A stretch of DNA of 64,000 nt from Lysinibacillus sp. FSL W8-0992 (GCF_038008685.1 NZ_JBBOZQ010000001.1:3162001-3226000); one strand, 5' to 3'. Shown: positions 9,954 through 19,572, counted from the stretch's first letter. The notes: generated from the sequence alone by a model not told the origin. Made by a program: numbers and translations.

Positions 9954-10414
9954 TATGAACGAATGAAATTTAATATTTTTGGGTCAGGGTAATGTTAAAT
10001 AGCGAATTAGACATTTTTGGTTTAGGGCCTTCTCCTATTTCCACGGCATATGCCACTACAAAACATGCAGTTGTTGGCTTAACAACCTCACTCCATTATG
10101 AAGCTGAAGAATTTGGGATTAAAGTAAGTGCACTATGTCCGACATTTGTTGAAACACCTATTTTTGAATCTTCTAAAGCAATCAATATTAATAAGGCAGA
10201 AATAATAAAACAATTTCAAAAACAAAAAATGATGTCTTCTGAAAAGATTGCTAAAATTGCTTTAAAAGGAATTCACAGAAACAAACCTATTATTTGCCCA
10301 ATGCCAATGCGTCGGACAATGGATATTTTTTTCACACTTTTTCCTCCAGCACATAAAGGGCTAATGAGGTTAGTTTGTAAAGTCAGCAGAAAAGCGCGGA
10401 TTCTTGAAAATTAA
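9954..10414 (+). pseudogene. Short-chain dehydrogenase (SDR) remnant, 5' half lost
   Basis: The intact part (ATG 9992 to 10414, 140 residues) corresponds to the C-terminal half of an SDR. It has the catalytic YATTK pattern and the following GLTTSLHYEAEEFGIKVSAL segment, but no Rossmann TGxxxGxG motif. Bases 9954-9991 in another frame read YERMKFNIFGSG then stop, resembling the region just before the lost strand, so a frameshift and upstream decay are likely. No good ribosome site precedes ATG 9992. Without the NAD(P) site the product should be inactive. Confidence 0.65.
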
Positions 10415-10422
10415 TTGTAAAA

Positions 10423-10470
10423 AAAAGAGCATGCTTTGATTAACTTTTATTCAAAGCATGCTCTTTTGTA
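10423..10470. terminator. Strong bidirectional-type terminator
   Basis: A perfect 17-bp stem (10423-10439 with 10451-10467, 11-base loop) starts in an A-run and ends in a T-run, directly after the SDR remnant. Confidence 0.85.
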
Positions 10471-10692
10471 TTGATTCGATAAAATAATCTTTAAATTTGA
10501 TACTAAAAAGTTGTTTAAAATTGCACAATAAAACTCATTTAATTCAGAGATTTTGTGAAATTTAATGGCCAATATTATTGCCATTTATATATTTATTTCT
10601 GATCTCTAAGCTTTTAAGCGAAGAGATTTTCTCTATATCAACCATCGTGAGAATAGTTGTTGTTAAAAAAATACAATATTGTAATTTAACTA

Positions 10693-10721
10693 TTGACGAT
10701 AAGTAATTCGAGACATACAAT
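10693..10721 (+). promoter_or_regulatory. Sigma-A-type promoter of the tetR-CPBP operon
   Basis: TTGACG (10693-10698), a 17-base spacer and TACAAT (10716-10721) lie 43 bases before the tetR start. This is one of the best consensus promoters visible in the window. Bases 10471-10692 upstream hold nothing recognisable. Confidence 0.75.
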
Positions 10722-10750
10722 AAAAATGACATCAGTGTCATTTTTATTGT
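10717..10750. promoter_or_regulatory. Palindromic operator overlapping the -10 box
   Basis: A perfect 15-bp inverted repeat (10717-10731 with 10736-10750, centre TCAG; core TGACA-N4-TGTCA) overlaps the -10 box and transcription start. This is the expected place for self-repression by the TetR-type product encoded 15 bases downstream. As RNA it could also form a 5' hairpin. Confidence 0.65.
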
Positions 10751-10764
10751 TGGAGGAGGTAACT

Positions 10765-11427
10765 ATGCCAAAGGTAAGTGCCGATTATGTTATAAGAAAG
10801 AAAAATGCCATATTAGAAGCAGCTTTATCGGTGTGTAAAGTGAAGCCACTATATGAAGTTACGATGAGGGATATTATAAAAGCATCCGGGGTAAGCCAAG
10901 GAGGAATTTATCGCTATTATTCAGATTTAGATGAAATACTTGTCGAAATAATTAATCAAGCGAATGCAAATGCCGACTATAAGAAAAATGTAGATGTCAT
11001 TATTGAAAATAGTGGTGCACCTAAAGAGACGTTAGAAAAGCTGTTTACTTTTCTCGGTAAGTACATTCAAGAAAACTTATCAACGGTAGGCAAAATTCAT
11101 TTTGAACTTACAATCTTGCTTGCCAACAATCCTGAGAGACAAATGAAGATTTTACCTAACATTACCGAAAATGAAAGTGGACAATACTTAGTCGAACGAA
11201 TATTTAATACAATTCATGAGGGTATTACTTTAGGAGACTTTCATCCTGCTGTACCACTAGAAGATTTATTAATATTTATAATGACATCTATTGATGGAAT
11301 TGTTAGAGATGTCGTTTTACAAAAATGTTACCATATGTTCCAACATGAAGAACAAGCACTTTTTGATGAGATTCGACTAATGAATACTTTATGCAAGTCT
11401 GTACAATCATTATTAGGTTGTAAATGA
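10765..11427 (+). CDS. TetR/AcrR-family transcriptional regulator
   Basis: This 220-residue protein has an N-terminal helix-turn-helix (TMRDIIKASGVSQGGIYRYY, about residues 32-52) and a helical C-terminal ligand domain. ATG 10765 was chosen because GGAGGAGGT precedes it; the longer in-frame opening at 10693 coincides with the promoter -35 box. Fourteen bases separate it from the CPBP protease gene, so they form an operon. Self-repression through the palindrome at 10717-10750 is likely. The inducer is unknown. Confidence 0.9.
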   Translation: MPKVSADYVIRKKNAILEAALSVCKVKPLYEVTMRDIIKASGVSQGGIYRYYSDLDEILVEIINQANANADYKKNVDVIIENSGAPKETLEKLFTFLGKYIQENLSTVGKIHFELTILLANNPERQMKILPNITENESGQYLVERIFNTIHEGITLGDFHPAVPLEDLLIFIMTSIDGIVRDVVLQKCYHMFQHEEQALFDEIRLMNTLCKSVQSLLGCK

Positions 11428-11440
11428 GGGGGGAGTATAC

Positions 11441-12214
11441 ATGGGAAAAGCGATAGGAAGGTTTCTATTCTATACATTTTCTTTGTCATGGATTCCTTGG
11501 GGTAGTTTAGCATTTTTAACACAATTCAATCTGCTTAAGTTTGGAACAACATTATCAATAATATTATTTATTCTTGGTGGTATAGCACCTGGTATTAGTG
11601 AGATTTGGCTAAAAAAGAAGTATAGTTCAAAAGAAGACTTTAAGCTGTTTATTAGCAATATAAAAAATCCTAGACATCCTTTAGCCTGGTACCTTTTTAC
11701 GGTTGGTCTGGCGTTTGTAGCTTGTTTTTTGCCAACGCTTTGGGGTGGAGCGACTATGGAGAAACCTCTTTATCTAGCATTTATTTACTTGCCAATGATG
11801 ATTATTGGTGGGGGGTTGGAAGAGATCGGCTGGCGGGGCTATTTACAGCCTGCATTGCAGAAAAGATGGTCATCTTTCACTAGCACTCTCATGGTGGGAG
11901 GGATATGGGCAATATGGCATCTGCCATTATGGTTTATAGTTGGTTCAAATCAAACGAGCATGAATTTTCTTTGGTTTACACTTATTGCTTTGGCATTATC
12001 ATTTTTAATGACAGTCATTTATCAATACACGAAAAGTATTTTTCTCTGTATTATATTTCATGCTTTGATTAATTCATTTTGGGAAGTGTATATTCCAAAA
12101 TCAAATGTTTCGTCCGGGTTACTTACGCTTGTCTTTGCACTAATTATTTTTATTGCATTTGAAGTCTATCAAAAGAAGAATATAGCAAAACGTCATCATT
12201 TTCTTCATGGATAA
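11441..12214 (+). CDS. CPBP-family intramembrane metalloprotease
   Basis: A 257-residue multi-pass membrane protein with the CPBP (Abi/CAAX-protease-like) signature: GGLEEIGWRGYLQPAL near residues 125-140 (EExxxR), HLPLW in motif 2 and a His-Asn pair (FHALINSFW) in motif 3. Members cleave prenylated or other membrane proteins or protect against bacteriocins; the substrate here is unknown. It is co-transcribed with the TetR gene. The stop codon lies within the loop of the terminator hairpin at 12195. Confidence 0.85.
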   Translation: MGKAIGRFLFYTFSLSWIPWGSLAFLTQFNLLKFGTTLSIILFILGGIAPGISEIWLKKKYSSKEDFKLFISNIKNPRHPLAWYLFTVGLAFVACFLPTLWGGATMEKPLYLAFIYLPMMIIGGGLEEIGWRGYLQPALQKRWSSFTSTLMVGGIWAIWHLPLWFIVGSNQTSMNFLWFTLIALALSFLMTVIYQYTKSIFLCIIFHALINSFWEVYIPKSNVSSGLLTLVFALIIFIAFEVYQKKNIAKRHHFLHG

Positions 12215-12241
12215 CAATCCATGAAGAAAATGATTTTATTT
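12195..12241 (+). terminator. Terminator of the tetR-CPBP operon
   Basis: A perfect 17-bp stem (12195-12211 with 12218-12234, loop TAACAA) is followed by TTTATTTT. The stem begins inside the last codons of the CPBP gene. Confidence 0.85.
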
Positions 12242-12279
12242 TAAAAGAGCGTTACTACACAACAATGTAGTAACGCTCT
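12238..12279 (-). terminator. Terminator for the minus-strand DUF4127 gene
   Basis: A perfect 14-bp stem (12246-12259 with 12266-12279) is followed on the minus strand by TTTTAAAATAAAA. It lies nine bases past the end of the DUF4127 reading frame. Confidence 0.75.
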
Positions 12280-12287
12280 GATTGTAT

Positions 12288-14078
12288 TTAATCGTATAAA
12301 TTAGATGCTCCAGTGTCTATTTGGGCTTCAAAGTAACGGTTCCAAGGAAGACTTACATCTGAATCAGTTAATGTAGGAGCAGAATTAAAGAATACTAGAC
12401 CTAAGCTTCTAGGCCCATTCATTTTTTCGATAACACGTCTGCCAGAAAAAGATTTAACAACCTCATTTTGTGCAGCTTGCATTTGAGTTAGCAGGTAATT
12501 ATCAATAGCTTTTATTTGAGAAGATGACATTGTACTAGATTGTTCAGGCACACCACTTTTCATATTCCAAACATTACCTTTGTACGTATTAACAATTTCT
12601 TTTTTAACATTTTCTTGTCGATTCGCCTTTTAACCATAATCTTCGATAATTCGATCAATTGACAAAGAAGCAAAAGCTTTTGAAGCATCTCTCAGTTTAG
12701 TAGGATCTGTTTCATATTTCATAAAATTCATCCTTGAGCCTGCAGTACCTAAAGCAATACCCATACGATTTCCTAATGTATTCCAGGCAGAATACGCAAG
12801 CATACGAGAGGCATTTGTTCCCGCTAATATGTTGCTCATTATATAACTATCAGCATGATCACTATAAAAATCCAACACAACTGTAGGTATACTGTTTACC
12901 ATATTGCTTTCAAAAGCAGAAACTAACGCACCGCGATAAATTGATGCAGGACTTAAAACTAGAAGACTGACATCAGCTGAATTTTTATCGGTTACATAAG
13001 TACCACCGCTAATTTCAATTTGTTTCTTTAAAGTAGCGTGTACATTTTCATAACCGTATTCATCCTTAATGACGGTTGTTTTGCCGTCTGTTCCAAAATA
13101 TTCAACATAGTATTTTAAAGATGGCTGATTGTAAAGCTCTTTCGTCATACGAGCTAATAAGTTTAGAGAAATACCGTCAATATCAGATACAATTCTTGAT
13201 TTAGCAATCCCTAAGACGTTATTTTGTTGCCATGTAAGCCAATTAATCTCATTAGTTTGAATTGTATTTTCCAATGGATTTGAATCATCTACACCGAAAA
13301 CGGCATAATCAATTTTTCCAGCAGATGTTTTGTCAACGACTACTTTGTTTAAATCGAACTTTCTCGCTCTAGCTGCATAATATTTAGATTTTGTTGCTTC
13401 AGAAAGATTAGTAAATTGAATTTTTCCACCACCAGCTGGGTTATCTTTAACATAAGCAATATCATAGTTAGCTTTAACATTGGCGTGGCTTGAAGAATTA
13501 AGATTGCGAGGAATTTTCCCAAGTATACGTAAATTGTCATAATCTTTCTGTGTCAAACCCTCGTATTCTAGCGTGGACGCAAAACGCATTACAGAATCAA
13601 AAACATAAATAGGCTTGTTAGGGAAAGCTTTATCAATTTCATCAATAATATTTAAATTAGAAGTCCCTTGAGCAGTTGAGTACGCTGGTGAAAAGCTTCT
13701 AGATTCAACTAAACCACCAGAATGAATCATGTCAGCCGAAAAGATAAATCCGTCTGCTAAATGGTCATTATCTTTAATCCATTGAATAACAGCAGAAGCA
13801 TCACCGCCATGTGACCCTGTACCTGTATAGTCTTCTTGTAAATTAGTAGCAATAATGTTTTTAGGTGGCATGATTAATTTAATACCAGCCGCGGCTGCTG
13901 CCTTTTTAACGGTATCTGTGTTCATAGGTCTGTCGTCCAAAGGCACAAGCATAACTGTTTTGTTTGGATTAGCTATTTCTGGAATAGCTGCTTCAGCCTT
14001 TGAGAAAGGAAGACTGGACAATATGAGTCCTGCTGCTAAAACGGAAACCATAATCTTTTTCATTTTATTTTTTTTCAA
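12288..14078 (-). pseudogene. Secreted DUF4127-family protein interrupted by an in-frame stop
   Basis: The first frame (to the TAA at 12630-12632) has a signal peptide and the DUF4127 N-terminal motif VPLDDRPMN. After the TAA the same frame continues without shift through 22 codons and then 91 more residues to 12288, ending SLPWNRYFEAQID, which looks like the expected family C-terminus. The gene is therefore one frame of about 596 codons broken by one nonsense codon. The start is taken as TTG 14078 (GGAG eight bases upstream); ATG 14063 is an alternative. The family function is not established. Truncation, readthrough or a sequencing error are all possible. Confidence 0.75.
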
Positions 14079-14156
14079 AATCAACTCTCCTTAGTTATTT
14101 TATTATAGAAACAAAGGACTGATATAAACCAATCCCTAGTTTTATAATCCAGTAGT

Positions 14157-15425
14157 TTAATATGAATATTGATCAATTTCAGCTAGTAAAGATGAGCCTG
14201 ATTGCCCTTCATTAGCTGTGATTCGGTCGAGTTGGTGTCTAGGAGAATCTTTAAAGGCTACGCCAAATTTAACGGTAGGTGCTAAATCAAACCCTACTTC
14301 TAAAGCTACTTTCTCAACAGTTGCATTAGTCTGACCGTATGGATAAGCAAGTGTTTGCGTATTTCCAATCCCTATGTTGTTTTTAATAGCATTATAGGAG
14401 GCTTGTAAATCTGCTTTAATACGAGCTTCATATTGTGTTTGTGTTTCATTGTAGTACGGTGCTGAAAGTAAACTTTGACTAGCGGGACCAGTAACTCCAT
14501 CATGCTTTTTGTGAAGATCATGTGTATGGCTTTGGATATCAATTAGACCAGAATTTTTCATCATTTGAGCTTGATTCCAATCAAAATGCTTTAAAGAACC
14601 AGGAGTTTGTCCCATTTGACTTGAAACGACAAACATTGTTGCTTTCATCCCATACTGTTGAAGTATTGGGAAAGCTTCTGTGTAGTTATTTTCATAGCCA
14701 TCATCAAATGTAATAATAATTGGCTTATCAACCCCTGAAGGTAAATTGCCAGTAGTTTTATATGTTAAATACTCATCAAACGAAATACCATCAAACCCTG
14801 CATTTTTTAAGGCAGCAATTTGCTCTGCAAATTGTGAAGTCGGCATCTCTGCTCCAGAACCAGTTCCAGTAGGTGCAGTTGAACTAATGCTGTGATACAT
14901 AATAATCGGAAATTTAAAAGTATCATGCACAATACCTACAACATAGTTAGGTGAACCATCCCAATTCACTTCTGTATTATTAAAACCTTGAGAGAACGTT
15001 CTAGTTGGAACCATTGTTCTGCCACCTTTTATATAAGGGGCTTGTGGCAGTGTAAATGGAACACCATTTTTGTAAGCTGTTTTACTTCCAACAATTACTT
15101 TAATAACTGTTCCATCATTATCTGTAATTGTACTTTCCTTCGTTGTCCCGTTATATACAACTGTTGCCCCCATAGAGGGGATAATTTGCGAAATTGGAAC
15201 CATAGTTGTTCCATTTAAAAGCTCTGGTGCAGAATCGGATGTAAAAGTAATTTGTTTACCATTAACATAAACATCTGGAGAAGAAGCAGTTCCTGCAAAA
15301 GCTTTTTCTGTAGATCCTAAAACACCAAAACTAATCGCTAAAGCAAGAGAAGAAGAAAAGATTTTTTTACTCATTCCTCTAATCCCTTTTTGAAAATCAT
15401 TAGTTTTCAAAAGATTTTTCGGCAT
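14157..15425 (-). CDS. Secreted polysaccharide deacetylase with copper-amine-oxidase-like N-domain
   Basis: A 422-residue exported protein. After the signal peptide (ending near AFAG) comes a copper-amine-oxidase-N-like beta domain with two repeats containing GTTMVPISQ and GGRTMVPTRTF. Then follows a NodB/CE4 deacetylase domain with FPIIMYHSIS, TFDDGYENNY (catalytic and metal Asp) and SHTHDLHKKH (metal His pair). It should remove acetyl groups from a wall or extracellular polysaccharide. ATG 15374 (MSKKIF) gives a more typical signal peptide but has a cramped ribosome site, so the start is uncertain. DUF4127 follows 79 bases downstream. Confidence 0.88.
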   Translation of the reverse strand: MPKNLLKTNDFQKGIRGMSKKIFSSSLALAISFGVLGSTEKAFAGTASSPDVYVNGKQITFTSDSAPELLNGTTMVPISQIIPSMGATVVYNGTTKESTITDNDGTVIKVIVGSKTAYKNGVPFTLPQAPYIKGGRTMVPTRTFSQGFNNTEVNWDGSPNYVVGIVHDTFKFPIIMYHSISSTAPTGTGSGAEMPTSQFAEQIAALKNAGFDGISFDEYLTYKTTGNLPSGVDKPIIITFDDGYENNYTEAFPILQQYGMKATMFVVSSQMGQTPGSLKHFDWNQAQMMKNSGLIDIQSHTHDLHKKHDGVTGPASQSLLSAPYYNETQTQYEARIKADLQASYNAIKNNIGIGNTQTLAYPYGQTNATVEKVALEVGFDLAPTVKFGVAFKDSPRHQLDRITANEGQSGSSLLAEIDQYSY

Positions 15426-16040
15426 TATTTGTAGTACACTCCTTTTTATCCATAATTTCCTATCTCGCTGGCATATACCCGTTAAAGGTGAAAGCCAAAC
15501 CGAAATCCTTTTTCTTCACTCCTATTACACCCAAGAAAGGGGGTTATTAGTACTACTGTTAATAAGAACTATATTAATATTATTATATTATAATTTATAT
15601 TTCACTATTTTTTTGTTACTTATAGAAATTACCTCATTTTAAATAAACTACCATTTTTCCTTTATATAGTTGTATTCAGTAATTTCGAATGCAACTAATA
15701 AATTGTCGTCTAATGAAATGAGCAGGGATTAATCGCTAAATATTTGCATATCAAAATTGTACATAAGTCCAAACCTCTTCAAAGCTGAAGTTCAGTTTAT
15801 TGCAAAAAAACCGCTTCCCTTTAAGGAAACGGCTTTATCGATGCCTATAAACGCTTTGTGATTGGAAAAATGAGTGTATATTACAGTCATTTAACAAAAG
15901 CTAATTGTTGAAAAAGCATTTACTGCAGTAGAGAAGAACAAATTTGGGTAGTTTATAAGTGAAGGGGAAATTAATCCATTCTAATTTGCTTGGATTTGAA
16001 AAATTATAATACAGAATGCTTTACAAAAAGGGGACCGTAA
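15426..16040. other. Gene-free stretch before the antiporter gene
   Basis: No coding frame with a ribosome site was seen. The stretch holds the minus-strand promoter region of the deacetylase gene and one minus-strand terminator-like hairpin at 15804-15832; the remainder is AT-rich without visible structure. Confidence 0.4.
15804..15832 (-). terminator. Orphan minus-strand terminator-like hairpin
   Basis: The stem CCGTTTCC / GGAAGCGG (minus strand, one G-U pair) is followed on the minus strand by seven T. On the plus strand it has a C-A mismatch and no T-run. No minus-strand gene ends here. Confidence 0.5.
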
Positions 16041-18020
16041 ATGGAAATTTTAATCTCAATATTATTTCTACTCGTTTTATTATTAGTTACAAATGTGCTC
16101 GCACATTATATTCCTTTCATTCCAATTGCTCTTATTCAAATAGCAGTTGGCATTGTCGTTGCTTTAGTAACAAAAGATTTCACCTTTGAGATTGAATCAG
16201 AATGGTTTTTACTATTGTTTATTGCTCCGTTACTTTATTATGATGGGGCACATTTTCCTCGTGAACAATTATGGAAAATGAGGTTACCTATTTTAGGTAA
16301 CGCAATTGTTTTAGTATTATTAACTACTATTGTTGGTGGTTTATTTGTGCACTGGATGATTCCTTCAATACCATTAGCTGCTGCATTTGCTTTAATGGCT
16401 ATTTTATCGCCAACTGACCCAGTCGCGGTCAATGGTATCGCCAAAAGAGTCCACATTCCAGACCATATAATGAATTTGGTTCGTGGCGAATCTTTAATTA
16501 ACGATGCATCGGGGTTAATTGCGTTTAAATATGCTGTTGCAGCAATTGTAACAGGGTATTTTTCAATGAAATCAGCAACAATTGACTTTATGTATATGTT
16601 CTTTGTAGGCGCACTTATTGGGATATTCGGTGCATTATTTCTGTTTTGGATCCGCCTTCAATTACGGCGAATAGGAATTGTAGATGTAACATTTTACGTA
16701 CTGCTACAAGTACTAGCACCCTTTATTTTATTTTTTCTATCCGAAGAAGTATTTCACGCATCGGGTGTTATAGCTGTCGTTGCAGGGGGAATTATTGCAA
16801 CCATTATTAAAGAAAAAGCAGTAAGTATTATTGCACAGGAACATTTAGTAACACAGCATTTTTGGTCAATGTTGACATTTACATTAAATGGAATTATTTT
16901 TATTTTACTAGGATTGATGCTACCTACTGCAACAAAACTTATACTTGTCAGTGAAGAAATTAACAATAGTGTACTCATTTTATATGTATTGGTTATTGGT
17001 TTTCTGGTGTTAGGTATCCGCTTTATTTGGACGATGTTTTTCGATCTACTGGATAAAAAACTATTTAAAAGTGAAGATACTTTAACATTTAAAGATCATA
17101 TCGTGACAACACTTGTTGGGGTTCGAGGAACAATCACGATGGTAGGGATTTTATCGATACCGTTACTAACCAATCAAGGGGAACTATTTCCTGAGCGGCA
17201 ATTACTTCTCTTCTTAGCAGCAGGTGTCATTTTATTTACCTTGGTAATGGCTACTTTATTTTTACCTTTTTTAAACAAACAGGAAGCATCACAACAATCC
17301 AATTTAATGAATGAAAAACGAAAGATGATTGAACATGCAATTCAAAGTATTCAACTTGAAACAGATGAGGAAAATGCTCCAGTTGCTTTAAGTTTAATAA
17401 ATCAATATAACGCCATGCTATTAAATATTGAGCTAGAACAGTCTGAGGCAGTACTTCAAACTTACAAGCAAAAAATACTAGAAGCTAGGAAAGTTGGGAT
17501 GGAATTAGAAATATTTTATACACATCAATATATGACTGAGCACGGATTTAATCAAACAATCCAACATGAAATAAACTATATTCTTAAAGAAAGAAAAGAT
17601 ATGTTGAATAACCGTTCATTTACTTTATTAAAACGTCGCTTGCGTAATTTTTCACATGAACGCAAGTTGAGCAAACTACCTATCGATATTGTAGAACAAA
17701 TAAATAATGTAAAAAAAGATTTAACGGATTATGTATCATCTTCAATTGTAAGGCATGTGCAAGAAACGAATGAACATGCTTTAGATATTGCGCAAAAAGT
17801 GGCGATGTACTATCGTCACCCTCAATATGCTACTAATAAATTGGATTCTTCCAAACAGGAGGAACTAAAAGAATACTTAGCTTTAATAGCAATTGAAACA
17901 CAACGCAGCCTTATAAATGAATGGTATCAAGCTGGAAATATTAATAATGAAGTGGCAAAAGAATTAAGAAGATTTGTCATTAATCTAGAAAGTGTTATTT
18001 TACTTGAAGAAGAAGAGTAG
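16041..18020 (+). CDS. Na+/H+ antiporter, CPA1/NhaP family with long cytoplasmic tail
   Basis: This 659-residue protein has about twelve membrane segments in residues 1-415 and a hydrophilic, helical tail of about 240 residues. Family signatures are ILSPTDPVAVNGI (residues 118-130) and RGESLINDASGLIAF, which contain the ion-binding Asp/Asn region of CPA1 antiporters. It should exchange Na+ (or K+) for H+ across the membrane. The long tail is typical of regulatory C-termini in bacterial CPA1 proteins. GGGG precedes ATG 16041; it appears monocistronic. Confidence 0.9.
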   Translation: MEILISILFLLVLLLVTNVLAHYIPFIPIALIQIAVGIVVALVTKDFTFEIESEWFLLLFIAPLLYYDGAHFPREQLWKMRLPILGNAIVLVLLTTIVGGLFVHWMIPSIPLAAAFALMAILSPTDPVAVNGIAKRVHIPDHIMNLVRGESLINDASGLIAFKYAVAAIVTGYFSMKSATIDFMYMFFVGALIGIFGALFLFWIRLQLRRIGIVDVTFYVLLQVLAPFILFFLSEEVFHASGVIAVVAGGIIATIIKEKAVSIIAQEHLVTQHFWSMLTFTLNGIIFILLGLMLPTATKLILVSEEINNSVLILYVLVIGFLVLGIRFIWTMFFDLLDKKLFKSEDTLTFKDHIVTTLVGVRGTITMVGILSIPLLTNQGELFPERQLLLFLAAGVILFTLVMATLFLPFLNKQEASQQSNLMNEKRKMIEHAIQSIQLETDEENAPVALSLINQYNAMLLNIELEQSEAVLQTYKQKILEARKVGMELEIFYTHQYMTEHGFNQTIQHEINYILKERKDMLNNRSFTLLKRRLRNFSHERKLSKLPIDIVEQINNVKKDLTDYVSSSIVRHVQETNEHALDIAQKVAMYYRHPQYATNKLDSSKQEELKEYLALIAIETQRSLINEWYQAGNINNEVAKELRRFVINLESVILLEEEE

Positions 18021-18173
18021 AACGTGAATGCATAGGTTCATTCTTCTTCGGAATAAATAGTTGTATTCAAGTTACAACACCAGCTATTATCAAAATCAAA
18101 AAACTGTGAAAGTGAAAATTTTTGCTTGTAAAGTGAAATGATTGATTATATTATTTATATTAAATAATTGCAT

Positions 18174-18270
18174 AAGGCGACATGACTATGGACGTCATGT
18201 TAGCGAATTAACAAAGAAAATGTTTAAATGCAGCGCCTCCTAGCATCTTAGGAGCGCTGCATTTTTTTTA
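18174..18270 (+). promoter_or_regulatory. Attenuator-like leader of the MFS gene
   Basis: The terminator hairpin (18228-18241 with 18250-18262, one bulged C) followed by eight T lies only 20 bases before the MFS start. Upstream is a nine-codon open frame (18182-18211, MTMDVMLAN) after AAGG. A self-complementary pair (ACATGAC / GTCATGT) overlaps its start. AGGCG at 18175-18179 can pair with CGCCT at 18234-18238, which would open the terminator. This resembles ribosome-mediated attenuation known for drug-resistance genes, but it is inferred. An alternative reading is a plain terminator of the antiporter transcript. Confidence 0.45.
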
Positions 18271-18290
18271 TTTTATTTAGGAGTGAGAAG

Positions 18291-19439
18291 ATGGATAAAA
18301 GAATTTACCTACTTGCGATTATTACTTTTATAGTAGGTCTAGTTGAATTAGTTATTGGAGGATTGCTTCCACTTATAGCTGAAGATTTGAATATTTCATA
18401 TGGCCAAGTAGGATTGTTAATCTCAATGTTTTCGTTAAGTTTTGCAATATCAGGACCCATTTTATTGTCTTTAACCTCAAAGATGGAGCGCAAAAGGTTA
18501 TTTCTAATTGTCTTGTTCATTTTCTTTGTGACGAATATGATAATTGTGTTGAGTGATTTATATGTTTTCCTTATGGCAGCAAGAATTTTATCTGCTATGT
18601 GTGCGTCGCTCCTTGTTTCGTTGTGCATCACAATCGCTTCTCAAATAAGCGATGATTCGCATACGGCAAGAGCAATTGGCCTTGTATTAATGGGGGTTAG
18701 TGCATCTCTCGTTTTTGGAGTACCGTTTAGTTTATGGTTGGGAAGCGAATTAGGTTGGAGAGCACCATTTTTATTTATTGCCATTTTGACATTGTTGCTT
18801 ATGTTAATAGTATTTTTCGCATTGGGAAAAATTGAGCCAAATAAGAAATTGCCTTTGAAAGCACAAGTAAAAGCGATAAAGGATAGAAAAATTTTACTTA
18901 TTCATTCAATCTCTATCGTGTTTTTCACAGGTCACATGACTCTATATGCTTATTTAACACCATTTCTACAGTCAACACTAAATCTATCAGAGAAATCTCT
19001 TAGCCTTATGTATTTAATCATTGGTTTATTCTCGATATTCGGGAGTTTATTAGGTGGTTATTTTACAGATCGTATTAGTGCAAAACGGACTATTATTTCA
19101 GTATTGTCCTTATTTACAATAACTATTATTGCGATACCACTACTGAAATTTTCCGTTGTTCTATTCATTGGGGCAATATTATTATGGAGTTTACTAAGTT
19201 GGTCACTGCAACCTGCTATTCAAAGCTATATCGTTTCTTCTGCATCTTCTACATCCGATATCCATCAAAGCTTAAATAATTCTGGTGCTCATATTGGGAT
19301 GGCTATAGGCTCCACAATCGGGGGAACTATTATAGACTCATATTATGTTGAATTAAATGCAATAATCGGTGGTACAATTACTTGCATCGCAATAGTCATC
19401 TCTATAATAACCTTTAAAATGCAAAGAAAATTAGGGTAA
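18291..19439 (+). CDS. MFS efflux transporter (DHA1/AraJ-like)
   Basis: This 382-residue protein has twelve hydrophobic segments. The start IYLLAIITFIVGLVELVIGG, the motif A-like GPILLSLTSKMERKR and the repeated GGYFTDRISAKR loop are typical of DHA1 drug or sugar exporters. AGGAGTGAGAAG lies directly before ATG 18291. The terminator-like hairpin in its leader suggests conditional expression. The substrate is unknown. Confidence 0.85.
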   Translation: MDKRIYLLAIITFIVGLVELVIGGLLPLIAEDLNISYGQVGLLISMFSLSFAISGPILLSLTSKMERKRLFLIVLFIFFVTNMIIVLSDLYVFLMAARILSAMCASLLVSLCITIASQISDDSHTARAIGLVLMGVSASLVFGVPFSLWLGSELGWRAPFLFIAILTLLLMLIVFFALGKIEPNKKLPLKAQVKAIKDRKILLIHSISIVFFTGHMTLYAYLTPFLQSTLNLSEKSLSLMYLIIGLFSIFGSLLGGYFTDRISAKRTIISVLSLFTITIIAIPLLKFSVVLFIGAILLWSLLSWSLQPAIQSYIVSSASSTSDIHQSLNNSGAHIGMAIGSTIGGTIIDSYYVELNAIIGGTITCIAIVISIITFKMQRKLG

Positions 19440-19529
19440 TTGGAGTAGGTTAATCAAAAATACTATATACAGTCAATTTTTTGTACAATACTGGCAAGAA
19501 AAAAAGAATGCAATCATAAATAAGTTAAA

Positions 19530-19572
19530 ATAAAACTAGTTCCCTAAAAATGGAGGCTAGTTTTATTTTTTA
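19530..19572 (+). terminator. Terminator after MFS gene
   Basis: A perfect 10-bp stem (19530-19539 with 19557-19566) is followed by TTTTTAT. Confidence 0.75.

Noticed and set aside
10693-10764. Longer N-terminus of the TetR protein
   Set aside because: The opening coincides with the -35 box and operator; GGAGGAGGT before ATG 10765 is decisive.
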